A stretch of 64,000 nt of DNA from positions 1-64,000 of the forward strand of contig JALSQZ010000058.1 in NCBI GenBank assembly GCA_026985055.1, in the 5' to 3' direction. Both the position numbers and the translations under genes were made by a program. The DNA comes from Sedimenticola sp. (GTDB taxonomy: Bacteria > Pseudomonadota > Gammaproteobacteria > Chromatiales > Chromatiaceae). Each line of letters opens with the position of its first letter. Position 1 is the stretch's first letter. The notes under the pieces are model-generated. The model worked only from the letters and a program-made list of their open reading frames with translations, had not been told where the DNA came from and searched no databases. Shown piece after piece: positions 42,025-51,220 of this stretch.

Positions 42025-44589
42025 ATGTTCAACAAGCGAAAGACTTTGAGCGCGGCCATTCATCTGGCTTGCAGCGGCGTGGTCGCGTCAGGGCTGATCC
42101 TGAGCGGCATGGCCAGCGCCGAGGAAGAAGCTGTCAAGCTTGAGAAAGAAGAGGTCACCGGTTCTCACATCAAGCAGATCGACATCGAGGGCGCCAGCCC
42201 TGTCGCGGTAATTTCCCGCGAAGATATTGAGCTGAGTGGTCTGCAGTCGGTTGCGGATGTATTGCGTCAAACCCCCTATAACAGCTTTGGTTCTTTCCGT
42301 GAAACCTCGGGTAACACCTTTCAGTCTCAATCCCTGGTAGATTTGCGGGGTCTTGGCTCTTCCCGTACCCTGGTACTGATCAACGGCCGTCGCGCGCCGG
42401 CTTCTCCCGTAACAGGGGGTACCGGTGTCGACCTCAACATCCTGCCCCTGGCTGCGGTAGAACGTATCGAGATCCTCAAGGACAGCGCCTCCGCGGTATA
42501 TGGTTCTGAAGCCATTGGTGGTGTTGTCAACATCATCCTGCGCAAGGACTATGAAGGCGTGGAAGTATCGGCGACTGTAGAGCGGCCCAGCCTCCCCGGC
42601 GCAGATGCACAGGGTGGCAGTTTTGCCGCTGGCGGCTCCTATGGAAAGGGTCACTATATATTTACCCTGGAGCAGCGCAACAAGGATATTATTTACTCCC
42701 GTGATCGAGACTGGTCCAAAGTCGATTATGGCGATGGTCAGGATTACCTGACTACAGAGGGTATCAGTATTTTTGGTAACACTGTGTACCATGCATTTAC
42801 TGATGGAACTTTCGAGGTGAAAGGACCTTGTGATCCTCCTGTATATTCCGGTGTCTATGATTACTTTGGTGAGAAGGTCTGTACCTATCCCTATGCCAAT
42901 GTGTCTGCGGAAACCAACGATATCAAGCGTAGCAATGCATTCCTCTACCTTGACTATGAAGTGAACAACGATACCACCATCTACGCGCAAAACCTGATTT
43001 CCCGCGTGGAGTCTTTTGGTCGATATGCGCCTGCGGTTGGTTTCATGTTTGTTGATGCAGATGCGCCAGGTAACCCATATCCCGGCGAACCTATTTTCAT
43101 GCTCCACCGTTTTGCGGCATTTGGTCCCCGTGACGACACCGCTACCAACTGGCAGTGGGATACCACTCTGGGCGTGAAAGGCACTGTCTGGGATGTGGAC
43201 TATGATGTCTACGCTCGTTATAACCTTTATGATTCCGACATCGTCGGGCGGAATTACATTCTGGACAGCCAGGCTTCACAGGAAGTTCTGGAAGGTAACT
43301 ACAATTTCCTGGATCCCTTCTCCATCGATCCGGAACATCTCGCAGCCATGGAGCGTATGCGCCATGACACTACCCGGGATGTGCAGAACAAATACTTCAG
43401 CGCCGGTATCAACCTGACGGGCGAAACGCCTTTTGAGCTGGCTGGCGGAAACATCGGTTGGGCAGCGGGTTATGAGTATCGTGATGAAGACTATCAGGAT
43501 ATTTATGACGCCGAGCGCCGTGCGCACAACGTTATCGGCAGTTCCGGTGGATCCAGCGCCGGTGATCGCCAGCAGTATGCGATTTATGGCGAAGCGTTGA
43601 TCCCCGTCCTGGATACGGTCGAGCTGAGCGCAGCATTGCGTTATGACCACTACAGCGATTTTGGCAGTGAGACTTCTCCGCAGCTGAAAGTACGCTGGCA
43701 ACCCATGGACAACCTGCTCCTGCGCGCCAGTTGGAGTCAGGGTTTCCGTGCCCCGGCCATGATCGATCTGTATGCTGCAGGGGCGGAAGACCATCCGTTC
43801 GTCAAGGACTGGACCCAGTGTGCACTGAAGGGTATTCCTGCCGATCAGTGCCCCACGCAGCAGGTTAATGCCCTTTCTGGTGGCAACCCGGATCTGGAAG
43901 CGGAGAATTCCGATTCCTGGAACCTGGGCGCTGTCTGGGAGCCTGTCGAGGATCTGGTTCTGGAGGCCAATTATTACAACATCAAACTGGAGAATGTTGT
44001 ATCCACTATCAGCCCCCAGACGCTGCTCAATTTCGAGCGCGACGGCATCGGTCTGCCTTCCGGCACCAGTATCGAGCGTGACGCCAACGGCAACATTACC
44101 CTGCTGAAGTACGTTACTGCCAACGTAGCGGAGCGTGAAGTCAGCGGTGTAGATATCAGCGCCCGTTACACCTGGGATATCGGCGAATGGGGTGTGCTCA
44201 AGCCCGAAGTAACCTGGGCTCATATCAATGAGTACCTGTTCCAGGGATCTCCGGACGTTGATAAGGTTGACATCATCGGTGACTGGGCTCAGCCTCAGGA
44301 TCGTGTTCAGGGCGCCGTCCGTTGGGATGTCAAGGACTTCACCGTCGGCTGGATCGTCAACTGGATAGCCGGTATGGATGCGGATCCCAACAACATCGAC
44401 AGCTATGCCCAGCATGATTTCACCTTCACCTACCATGCCGGTTGGGATGGCGATATCACTCTGGGCATCCAGAATGCTTTCGAGGAAGATCCCCCCATCG
44501 ACACCTCCGTCGACGATGCAAGCAATTTCTATCCGCTGTATCCCATCGATGGCCGTGTATGGAGCCTGACCTACAAGCAGCGTTTCTGA
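42025..44589 (+). CDS. TonB-dependent outer-membrane receptor
   Basis: The 854-residue protein has a signal peptide (about 1-32, ending MASA) and a TonB-box-like EEVTGSHIK. A plug domain (about 45-175) contains the conserved GSSRTLVLINGRR and EIAGV-type block AVYGSEAIGGVVNIILRK. The beta-barrel ends with an aromatic residue (SLTYKQRF). Such receptors bind iron complexes, vitamins, peptides or glycans and import them with energy from TonB. The plug resembles receptors with RTLVLINGRR that often take up peptides or oligosaccharides. It is divergent from a secreted S9 peptidase and precedes a complete TonB operon. A strong terminator follows. Confidence 0.93.
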   Translation: MFNKRKTLSAAIHLACSGVVASGLILSGMASAEEEAVKLEKEEVTGSHIKQIDIEGASPVAVISREDIELSGLQSVADVLRQTPYNSFGSFRETSGNTFQSQSLVDLRGLGSSRTLVLINGRRAPASPVTGGTGVDLNILPLAAVERIEILKDSASAVYGSEAIGGVVNIILRKDYEGVEVSATVERPSLPGADAQGGSFAAGGSYGKGHYIFTLEQRNKDIIYSRDRDWSKVDYGDGQDYLTTEGISIFGNTVYHAFTDGTFEVKGPCDPPVYSGVYDYFGEKVCTYPYANVSAETNDIKRSNAFLYLDYEVNNDTTIYAQNLISRVESFGRYAPAVGFMFVDADAPGNPYPGEPIFMLHRFAAFGPRDDTATNWQWDTTLGVKGTVWDVDYDVYARYNLYDSDIVGRNYILDSQASQEVLEGNYNFLDPFSIDPEHLAAMERMRHDTTRDVQNKYFSAGINLTGETPFELAGGNIGWAAGYEYRDEDYQDIYDAERRAHNVIGSSGGSSAGDRQQYAIYGEALIPVLDTVELSAALRYDHYSDFGSETSPQLKVRWQPMDNLLLRASWSQGFRAPAMIDLYAAGAEDHPFVKDWTQCALKGIPADQCPTQQVNALSGGNPDLEAENSDSWNLGAVWEPVEDLVLEANYYNIKLENVVSTISPQTLLNFERDGIGLPSGTSIERDANGNITLLKYVTANVAEREVSGVDISARYTWDIGEWGVLKPEVTWAHINEYLFQGSPDVDKVDIIGDWAQPQDRVQGAVRWDVKDFTVGWIVNWIAGMDADPNNIDSYAQHDFTFTYHAGWDGDITLGIQNAFEEDPPIDTSVDDASNFYPLYPIDGRVWSLTYKQRF

Positions 44590-44614
44590 ACGTCTTGAAA
44601 CAGGCTTGAAAGCA

Positions 44615-44652
44615 ACAGACCCCGAACCCTATTGTTCGGGGTCTGTTTTTTC
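44615..44652 (+). terminator. Intrinsic terminator after the receptor gene
   Basis: ACAGACCCCGAAC pairs with GTTCGGGGTCTGT around a 5-base loop, followed by TTTTTT. It separates the receptor from the following TonB operon. Confidence 0.92.
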
Positions 44653-44763
44653 CAAAGATTACTACTTGTCATGCTTTTCGGGTAAACGCATAATCGCCTT
44701 TTCATCCGATGCATGAAGCCGTGTTGTCGAGCGGCAAATTACTTCAACACTCAAGGTGCTGTT

Positions 44764-45546
44764 ATGGTACGAAATGCGAAAACCCTGCTGCTGGCAAGCA
44801 TGCTGGGCATGATTCTGGGCGCAGGCGCCCAGGCGGCAGGAAATCAACAAAAACTCAAATCCGCAGTCGGTGTGCAGGCATCCACTGAAAAGGCCGCCGC
44901 CGCCTCGCAGAAGAAGATTGACAGCATCGCCGACAAGACCGAGCAGATGCTCACCGAATACAAACTCACCATGCGTCAGTATGATGCGCTCAAGGGGTAT
45001 AACGACCAGGTGGCCCGTATCGTTCAATCCCAGAATGAAGAATTGGCGACCATTGACCAGCAATTGCTGGAAATCGATACCACCAACCAGGGTGTGATTC
45101 CTCTGATGGCACGCATGGTGGATACCCTGGAAAAATTCGTGGCGCTGGATGTGCCCTTTCTTCCCGAAGAGCGCAGCAAGCGCATCGCGGAGCTCAAGCA
45201 GCTTCTGGATAGAGCGGACGTTACCGTTTCTGAAAAGTATCGTCGCATCATGGAAGCCTACCAGGTGGAAATGGAATATGGGCGCACCATCGAAGCCTAT
45301 ACCGCTGAGCTCAACAGCAATGGCAAGAAGCGTTCCGTGGATTTTCTGCGCATCGGGCGCATGACCCTCATGTATCAGACGCTGGACAAGAAGGAAACCG
45401 CAGTGTGGGACAACAAAAAGCGCAAGTGGCAGGTGCTGGGTGAGGAATACCGCAAGCCCACCATGCTCGGCCTGCGTATTGCCCGCAAGCAGGCGCCGCC
45501 GGATCTGATCAAACTGCCTGTGAGTGCGCCGGAGAAAGTCCAATGA
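44764..45546 (+). CDS. DUF3450 periplasmic coiled-coil protein of the TonB system
   Basis: The 260-residue protein has a signal peptide (about 1-23, ending QAA) and a long helical, coiled-coil part (about 30-130). The C-terminal region has the DUF3450 pattern (VDFLRIGRMTLMYQTLDKKE, then AVWDN). DUF3450 genes stand first in TtpC-type TonB operons and are thought to help the periplasmic part of the complex. The stop overlaps the next start by four bases. ATG 44764 with AAGGTG upstream is chosen; an earlier ATG at 44713 gives no signal peptide. Confidence 0.88.
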   Translation: MVRNAKTLLLASMLGMILGAGAQAAGNQQKLKSAVGVQASTEKAAAASQKKIDSIADKTEQMLTEYKLTMRQYDALKGYNDQVARIVQSQNEELATIDQQLLEIDTTNQGVIPLMARMVDTLEKFVALDVPFLPEERSKRIAELKQLLDRADVTVSEKYRRIMEAYQVEMEYGRTIEAYTAELNSNGKKRSVDFLRIGRMTLMYQTLDKKETAVWDNKKRKWQVLGEEYRKPTMLGLRIARKQAPPDLIKLPVSAPEKVQ

Positions 45547-46892
45547 AAAAAACGACCATACTTTTGTTGCTGTTTGGATCGCTGTTTTGTACCTCTGCAT
45601 TTTCCGCGCAAAGCCTCGACTCTCTGTTAAAGCAGGTCAAGCAGGCCAAGGCGGAAGAAGCGCGGATGAACAAACAGCGTGAAGCCGAGTTTCTCAAGGA
45701 CAAGGCCAGACAGGCGGAACTGCTGGCGGCGGCCCGGGCGAAGCTGGCGGCGGAAAAGGCTCGTGGCGAGAAGCTCAAACAACAGTTCGATGAAAACGAA
45801 CAGAAACTGGCCGAAGCCGAAGAGACCCTGGAACGGCGTCAGGGCAATCTGGGCGAGCTGTTTGGCGTGGTACGTCAGGTTGCCGGTGATGTGGCAGGCA
45901 TCCTCGATGCTTCCCTGGTGTCTTCCCAGTATCCCGGGCGCAGCAAGCGCCTGGTGAAAATGAGCAATGACAAGAAGCTGCCTTCCATTCCCGAGCTGGA
46001 AGAGCTCTGGTATGAAATGCAGCATGAGATGACCGAATCCGGGAAAGTTGTAAAATACAAGGATTCGGTAGTGGCCGTGGACGGCACCGAAAGCCAGCAG
46101 GAAGTGGTGCGGGTCGGCGTATTCAATTCCGTGTCCAATGGCAAGTTTCTGCGTTATCTGCCGGAAACCGATCAGCTCATCATTCTTCCCCGCCAGCCGG
46201 CCACGCGATTCACCGATTTGGCGCAAGCCTTGCAGAACGCCAGCAGCGGTATCGTTCCCATGGCGGTGGATCCGTCCCGAGGCTCCATCCTCAATCTGCT
46301 GGTGCAGGCGCCGGATCTGAAAGAGCGCGTAGCCCAGGGCAAGGAAGTGGGCTATATCATCATCGGTCTGGCGATATTTGGCTTCCTCCTGGCGCTGTAT
46401 CGTTTCATCGCTTTGGGGCTCACCAGCATGAAAGTACGGTCCCAGCTCAAGCATGCCGATCAGCCGAAGAAGAACAATCCTCTGGGGCGGGTGCTGCTTT
46501 CCTGGCATGACAACAAGGACGCGGATCTGGAAACCCTGGAGCGCAAGGTGGATGAGGCCGTGGTCAAGGAGGTGCCCAGATTGCAGCGTGGCCTTTCCAT
46601 CCTGAAAATTCTCGCTGTCATCGCGCCTCTGCTGGGGCTGCTGGGTACGGTTACCGGTATGATCCAGACCTTCCAGTCCATCACCCTGTTCGGTACCGGT
46701 GATCCCAAGCTCATGGCCGGCGGTATTTCCCAGGCCTTGATTACCACGGTGCTGGGCCTGATGGCGGCGATTCCCCTGACTTTCCTGCATGCCCTGGTTT
46801 CGGCGCGCAGCAAGGCGCTGGTACAGGTGCTCGAAGAGCAGAGCGCGGGAATCATTGCCCGTCACGCGGAGAAGCTTTCCCGTAAGGCATGA
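45543..46892 (+). CDS. ttpC: TtpC-like ExbB/TolQ proton-channel protein with periplasmic domain
   Basis: At 449 residues it has TtpC length. A cleavable-looking signal (about 1-21) is followed by a large periplasmic, Lys/Glu/Ala-rich coiled domain (about 25-265). The C-terminal ExbB/TolQ-like part has membrane segments at about 272-292, 355-380 and 398-422, with the family motif IAPLLGLLGTVTGMIQTFQ and GGISQALITTVLGLMAAIP. TtpC is the extra component that Vibrio TonB2 systems require for energy transfer to TonB. The operon has the order DUF3450-TtpC-ExbB-ExbD-TonB, as in Vibrio. Confidence 0.9.
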   Translation: MKKTTILLLLFGSLFCTSAFSAQSLDSLLKQVKQAKAEEARMNKQREAEFLKDKARQAELLAAARAKLAAEKARGEKLKQQFDENEQKLAEAEETLERRQGNLGELFGVVRQVAGDVAGILDASLVSSQYPGRSKRLVKMSNDKKLPSIPELEELWYEMQHEMTESGKVVKYKDSVVAVDGTESQQEVVRVGVFNSVSNGKFLRYLPETDQLIILPRQPATRFTDLAQALQNASSGIVPMAVDPSRGSILNLLVQAPDLKERVAQGKEVGYIIIGLAIFGFLLALYRFIALGLTSMKVRSQLKHADQPKKNNPLGRVLLSWHDNKDADLETLERKVDEAVVKEVPRLQRGLSILKILAVIAPLLGLLGTVTGMIQTFQSITLFGTGDPKLMAGGISQALITTVLGLMAAIPLTFLHALVSARSKALVQVLEEQSAGIIARHAEKLSRKA

Positions 46893-47446
46893 ATATCAAG
46901 TACGCACTCATAGGGGTACTGGAGAACATCCGTGATTTCATGGAGGCGGGTGGTCCGGTACTGTGGATTATTCTGGTAACCGCCTTCATGATGTGGATAC
47001 TCATCATCGAGCGCTACTGGTTTATCCGCCTGACCTATCCGGGACTGGTCAAACAGGCCGTAGCCCAGTGGGATGAGCGCAAGGATCATCACAGCTGGTA
47101 CGCGCACCGTATCCGTGATGAACTCATCTCGCGCATTTCGGCGCAGTTGCACCGTGGCCTGGTCATGTTGAATACCCTGGTGGCGCTCTGTCCCCTGATG
47201 GGGCTGCTGGGCACGGTGTTTGGCATGGTGCAGGTTTTCGATATCATGGCGATTACCGGCAGCGGCAATGCCCGCCTCATGGCCTCCGGTATTTCCATGG
47301 CGACCATTCCCACCATGGCGGGCATGGTGGTGGCGCTCTCCGGGCTGTATTTCAGCGCCCGCCTCAAATTTCATGCGGATTATCTGACCCAGATCGCGGC
47401 GGACAATCTGCATATTTCAGACACCAAAGTGGTGGAGAAAAAATGA
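46889..47446 (+). CDS. exbB: ExbB-type proton channel protein
   Basis: The 185-residue protein has three membrane segments and the MotA/TolQ/ExbB signature, with CPLMGLLGTVFGMVQVFDIM (about 104-123) and GISMATIPTMAGMVVALSG. With ExbD it forms the proton channel that energises TonB. It overlaps the TtpC-like gene upstream and exbD downstream by four bases each. It is the second TolQ-like protein of the operon. Confidence 0.94.
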   Translation: MNIKYALIGVLENIRDFMEAGGPVLWIILVTAFMMWILIIERYWFIRLTYPGLVKQAVAQWDERKDHHSWYAHRIRDELISRISAQLHRGLVMLNTLVALCPLMGLLGTVFGMVQVFDIMAITGSGNARLMASGISMATIPTMAGMVVALSGLYFSARLKFHADYLTQIAADNLHISDTKVVEKK

Positions 47447-47844
47447 GACGCAGATACTGTCAAGAAGACGACGAAGCAACCATTGATCTTACGCCCCTGA
47501 TGGACATCGTGTTCATCATGCTGATCTTCTTCATCGTCACCACTTCCTTTATCAAGGAATCCGGTGTGGATGTGAACCGTCCCAGCGCCAATACCGCAGA
47601 ACGCAAGGAACATGGCAATATCCTCATTGCGATAACCGCCAATGACGAGATATGGATGGACAAGCGTCCGGTGGATATTCGCGCGGTACGCGCAAATGTG
47701 GAACGGCTCAAGGCGGAAAGTCCGGAAGCCTCGGTGGTCATCCAGGCGGACAAGGACTCCAAGAACGGTTTGCTGGTGCAGGTCATGGATCAGGTACATC
47801 TGGCCGGCATACTCAATATCTCCATTGCGGCGGTGAAAGACTGA
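47443..47844 (+). CDS. exbD: ExbD-type biopolymer transport protein
   Basis: The 133-residue protein has one membrane segment with the essential Asp in LTPLMDIVFIMLIFFIVTT (about 18-36), the proton-carrying residue of ExbD/TolR. A periplasmic domain (about 45-133) follows, with the ITANDEIWMD and VVIQADKDS blocks. It works with ExbB and TonB. The tonB gene begins one base after its stop. Confidence 0.94.
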   Translation: MRRRYCQEDDEATIDLTPLMDIVFIMLIFFIVTTSFIKESGVDVNRPSANTAERKEHGNILIAITANDEIWMDKRPVDIRAVRANVERLKAESPEASVVIQADKDSKNGLLVQVMDQVHLAGILNISIAAVKD

Positions 47845-47845
47845 C

Positions 47846-48484
47846 ATGTTGCTGCGCCTGCCCATTGCCATCGTTCTGGCGGCGCTGGTTTCCCTGGCGT
47901 TGTTCTTTGCCATGCATTTCATGATCAGCCAGGGCAAGGGCGATCTGAACAAGACCCGGGATTATTCCGTTGTGGATTTCGTGCGTCTCAAGCGAGAGTC
48001 CGAGACCCGGGTGAAAAAGCGTGTTATTCCCAAGAAACCGCCGCTGCCCAAAGAGCCGCCGCCTCCTCCGGAACTGCAAGTAGCCCAGGATGATGCCGTG
48101 GCCATGCCCAACCTGCAGATGGACATGCCGCGTCTGTCAACCTCAGGGGTATCCGGCGGGCCCTTCATCGGTGGAGTGGGACGTGGCGCCAGCACCGGCC
48201 AGGGAGATGGCGAGCTGATCCCCCTGGTGAAGATCGCGCCCCGCTATCCGCGCAAGGCCGCCCTGGCTGGCAAGGAGGGCTGGGTCAAGGTGGAATTCAC
48301 CGTAACCGAGCTGGGCACGGTCAGAGACGTGAGGGTGCTGGAATCCAAGCCCCGGCGATTGTTTGACCGGGCAGCGAAGAAAGCCATCCTGAAATGGAAG
48401 TTCAAGCCCCGCGTGGTAGACGGCAAACCGGTCCCCCGCCGGGCGGTGCAGACTATCGAATTCAAGCTGGCGGAGGACGGCTGA
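47846..48484 (+). CDS. tonB: TonB energy transducer
   Basis: The 212-residue protein has an N-terminal membrane segment (about 5-27). A Pro/Lys-rich linker (KKPPLPKEPPPPPEL, about 58-72) spans the periplasm. The C-terminal TonB domain (about 125-210) has the LVKIAPRYPRKAALAGKEGW and VLESKPRRLFDRAA motifs and the end GKPVPRRAVQTIEFKL. It couples the inner-membrane proton gradient to the outer-membrane receptor. Its stop overlaps the TPR gene start by one base. Confidence 0.93.
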   Translation: MLLRLPIAIVLAALVSLALFFAMHFMISQGKGDLNKTRDYSVVDFVRLKRESETRVKKRVIPKKPPLPKEPPPPPELQVAQDDAVAMPNLQMDMPRLSTSGVSGGPFIGGVGRGASTGQGDGELIPLVKIAPRYPRKAALAGKEGWVKVEFTVTELGTVRDVRVLESKPRRLFDRAAKKAILKWKFKPRVVDGKPVPRRAVQTIEFKLAEDG

Positions 48485-49671
48485 TGAAGGCGTTCAAGGC
48501 GATATTCCTCGTGTTGTTGCTCCTTGGCAGCCAGGCCTGGAGCGCGACCCTGAGTGAGCGCACCTACAAGCGTCTCACGACCATTCAGGAGCTCATGGGC
48601 GAGAATAAATACAAGGAAGCCTTGAAGCGCCTGGACGCCCTTGTTTCCCGGGTGCGCAAGGGTGGCTACGAGTATGCCACGGTCATGCAGACCTATGGTT
48701 TCGCCTATGCCGCCCAGGATCAGTACAAGAAGGCCATCAAGGCATTCAATGAAGCACTCAAGACCGAAGCCCTGCCGGATCAGGTGCAGCAGAGCATGCG
48801 CTACAATCTGGCCCAATTGCATGCGGCCACCAGTGACTGGAAAGCGGCGGCCAGGGCCTACGAAACCTGGCTGGCCAATGCGGAAAAACCTTCAGCGGAC
48901 AGCTATGCCTTTGGCGCCACCATCTATGCCCAGCTGAAAAACTACGACAAGGCCATCCCCAAGATCCGCAAGGCCATCAGTCTGGCCTCCAAACCCCGGG
49001 AAAACTGGTATCAACTGCTGCTGTCCATGCTCTATCAGAAGAAAAAGTATACGCAAGCAGCCAGCGTACTGGAGACCATGGTCGCCTACTGGCCGGACAA
49101 GAAGCAATACTGGAACCAGTTGTCTGGCGTGTACTTCACCCTGAGGAAGAACCGCCGCGCCCTGGCGGTACTGGAACTGGCGCACAAGCAGGGCTTCCTG
49201 GAAAAAGAACGCGAGCTCATGAATCTGGTGAACATGTATCTGCTCCAGGGCATACCCTACAAGGCAGCGAAAATCCTGGAAGCGGAAATGAAAGCCGGAC
49301 GCATTCCACGCACCGGGAAGAATCTGCAGAAACTGGGTGAGGCCTGGATGCGCGCCAAGGAAACGGACGCAGCCCTGCGCGAATTGCAGGCCGCTGCCGA
49401 CGCCCAGGAGAAAGGTATTCTCTTCCTGCGCCTGGCGCAGCTGTACACGGACAAGGAAAACTGGAACAAAGTCGTCAATCTGACAAACAAGGCCCTGACC
49501 GCCGGAGGCTTGAAAAATCCGGGCGATGCCTACCTGTTGAAAGGCATGGCGCAATATGAGTTGGGCAAAAAACAAGGCGCCATGGCAAGCTTCAGCAAGG
49601 CGCTCAAATACAAGAAATCCAAGCGCCAGGCGGGGCAGTGGCTCAACCACATCAGAACCGAGGGCTCCTGA
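48484..49671 (+). CDS. TPR-repeat periplasmic protein of the TonB operon
   Basis: The 395-residue protein has a signal peptide (about 1-20, ending AWSA) and at least eight TPR-like helix pairs, including YATVMQTYGFAYAAQDQYKK and LKGMAQYELGKKQGAMASF. It lies last in the operon, where Vibrio TonB2 clusters also have a TPR protein, and probably organises or stabilises TonB or receptor partners in the periplasm. Confidence 0.88.
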   Translation: MKAFKAIFLVLLLLGSQAWSATLSERTYKRLTTIQELMGENKYKEALKRLDALVSRVRKGGYEYATVMQTYGFAYAAQDQYKKAIKAFNEALKTEALPDQVQQSMRYNLAQLHAATSDWKAAARAYETWLANAEKPSADSYAFGATIYAQLKNYDKAIPKIRKAISLASKPRENWYQLLLSMLYQKKKYTQAASVLETMVAYWPDKKQYWNQLSGVYFTLRKNRRALAVLELAHKQGFLEKERELMNLVNMYLLQGIPYKAAKILEAEMKAGRIPRTGKNLQKLGEAWMRAKETDAALRELQAAADAQEKGILFLRLAQLYTDKENWNKVVNLTNKALTAGGLKNPGDAYLLKGMAQYELGKKQGAMASFSKALKYKKSKRQAGQWLNHIRTEGS

Positions 49672-49771
49672 CCGCCTGTCGGAAGGCTTCTTTTTGGAAC
49701 AGCAACGCCGGCAGTGGAAAAAAGTATACAGGGACTGGCCGGGATAGCCTCTGATCCAGTGAACTAATTTC

Positions 49772-51217
49772 ATGGTATTCAGCTCGCCAATCTTTCTCTT
49801 CGGCTTTCTGCCTCTGGTACTGCTGTTCTACTATGTGTCTCCCCGCCAATTGCGCAATGCGGTGTTACTCGCAGCCAGTATCCTGTTTTATGCCTGGGGG
49901 GAAGGGTTCTATGTAGGCGTGATGCTGGTTTCCATCCTGCTGAACTATCTGTGCGGCCTGTTGATGGGCGGGGCGATGGAAGCCGGACAACATGTCCGTG
50001 TCAGGATGTGGCTCGCCCTTGGGATAGCCGCCAATGTGCTGCTGCTGATTTCCTTCAAATACGCCAATTTCATCGCCGACAATCTGAGTGTGTTGACGGG
50101 CGCCCTTGGCCTCGGGCGGCTGGAGCTGGCGCCGGTGCATCTTCCCCTGGGCATCTCCTTTTTCACCTTCCAGGCCATTTCCTATATTGTCGATGTGTAC
50201 CGCAAGGAAGTGCCGGTGCAACGCAACCTGTGGAACCTGGCTTTGTATATATCCCTGTTTCCCCAGCTCATTGCCGGTCCTATCGTACGCTATCATGATG
50301 TGGCTGCGCAGATTCTGGGGCGCAGCCATTCCCTGGAACTGTTCGCATCCGGTGTTCAGCGATTTGTGTATGGACTGGCGAAGAAAGTATTGCTGGCCAA
50401 TCCTCTGGGTGAAGTGGCGGACAATGTGTTCGCCCTGCAAGGTGATGAGTTGAGCATGGGCCTGGCCTGGATCGGGATACTGGCGTATGCCCTGCAGATC
50501 TATTTCGATTTTTCGGGATATTCAGACATGGCCATCGGCCTGGGGCGCATGTTCGGTTTTCGTTTTCTGGAAAATTTCAATTATCCCTATATCGCCCGTT
50601 CCCTGCGCGAATTCTGGCGGCGCTGGCATATCTCCCTTTCCAGCTGGTTCAGGGATTATGTGTATATCCCTCTGGGAGGCAGCCGGGTGTCCACCCCCCG
50701 GGTATACGCCAATCTGTTCCTGGTGTTCGTGCTTACCGGATTCTGGCATGGCGCGAGCTGGAATTTTCTTGTCTGGGGCTTGAGTCATGGAGTGTTTCTT
50801 GCGGCGGAACACGCCGGTTTTTCCCGGATTCTGGCGCGATTGTGGGCGCCTTTGCAGCATGCCTATCTGTTGCTGGTGGTACTCTTTACCTGGGTGTTTT
50901 TCCGTGCCGAAAGCCTCGGCCAGTCTCTGGATTATCTGCAAGCCATGGCGGGCCTTGGCGCAGTGCAGTCCAGCGCCCTGGATTATCATCGGGTGTTGAG
51001 CAATGAAGCCCTGCTGGCCTTTGCCGTGGGGCTGCCGTTATGTCTTCCCCTGTACCGCGGGCTGAAGGAAAAAGTTGCCGGGCTTGTCCTGTCACAGCCT
51101 GGTGCGGCATGGTTGATACATGTTCCGCGGCTGACTCTCCTGGGTGGCATGTTCTTTCTCAGTCTGTTGAAAGTATCTGCCTCCACCTACAATCCCTTCA
51201 TATACTTCCGGTTCTAG
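49772..51217 (+). CDS. MBOAT-family polysaccharide O-acyltransferase (AlgI-like)
   Basis: The 481-residue protein has about 10-12 membrane segments and the MBOAT signature, including the catalytic His in FWHGASWNFLVWGLSHG (about 326-342) and the RYHDVAAQI and FWRRWHISLSSWFRDY blocks. AlgI-type proteins bring acetyl groups across the inner membrane for O-acetylation of alginate or another exopolysaccharide. The next gene, an AlgX-like acetylase, begins three bases after its stop. No alginate synthesis genes are in this window, so the polysaccharide is unknown. Confidence 0.93.
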   Translation: MVFSSPIFLFGFLPLVLLFYYVSPRQLRNAVLLAASILFYAWGEGFYVGVMLVSILLNYLCGLLMGGAMEAGQHVRVRMWLALGIAANVLLLISFKYANFIADNLSVLTGALGLGRLELAPVHLPLGISFFTFQAISYIVDVYRKEVPVQRNLWNLALYISLFPQLIAGPIVRYHDVAAQILGRSHSLELFASGVQRFVYGLAKKVLLANPLGEVADNVFALQGDELSMGLAWIGILAYALQIYFDFSGYSDMAIGLGRMFGFRFLENFNYPYIARSLREFWRRWHISLSSWFRDYVYIPLGGSRVSTPRVYANLFLVFVLTGFWHGASWNFLVWGLSHGVFLAAEHAGFSRILARLWAPLQHAYLLLVVLFTWVFFRAESLGQSLDYLQAMAGLGAVQSSALDYHRVLSNEALLAFAVGLPLCLPLYRGLKEKVAGLVLSQPGAAWLIHVPRLTLLGGMFFLSLLKVSASTYNPFIYFRF

Positions 51218-51220
51218 CTC

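Noticed and set aside
44660..44690. Short match TACTTGTCATGCT to the inside of the MITE at about 15343
   Set aside because: Only about 13 bases match and no inverted ends or target duplication are seen, so it may be chance.
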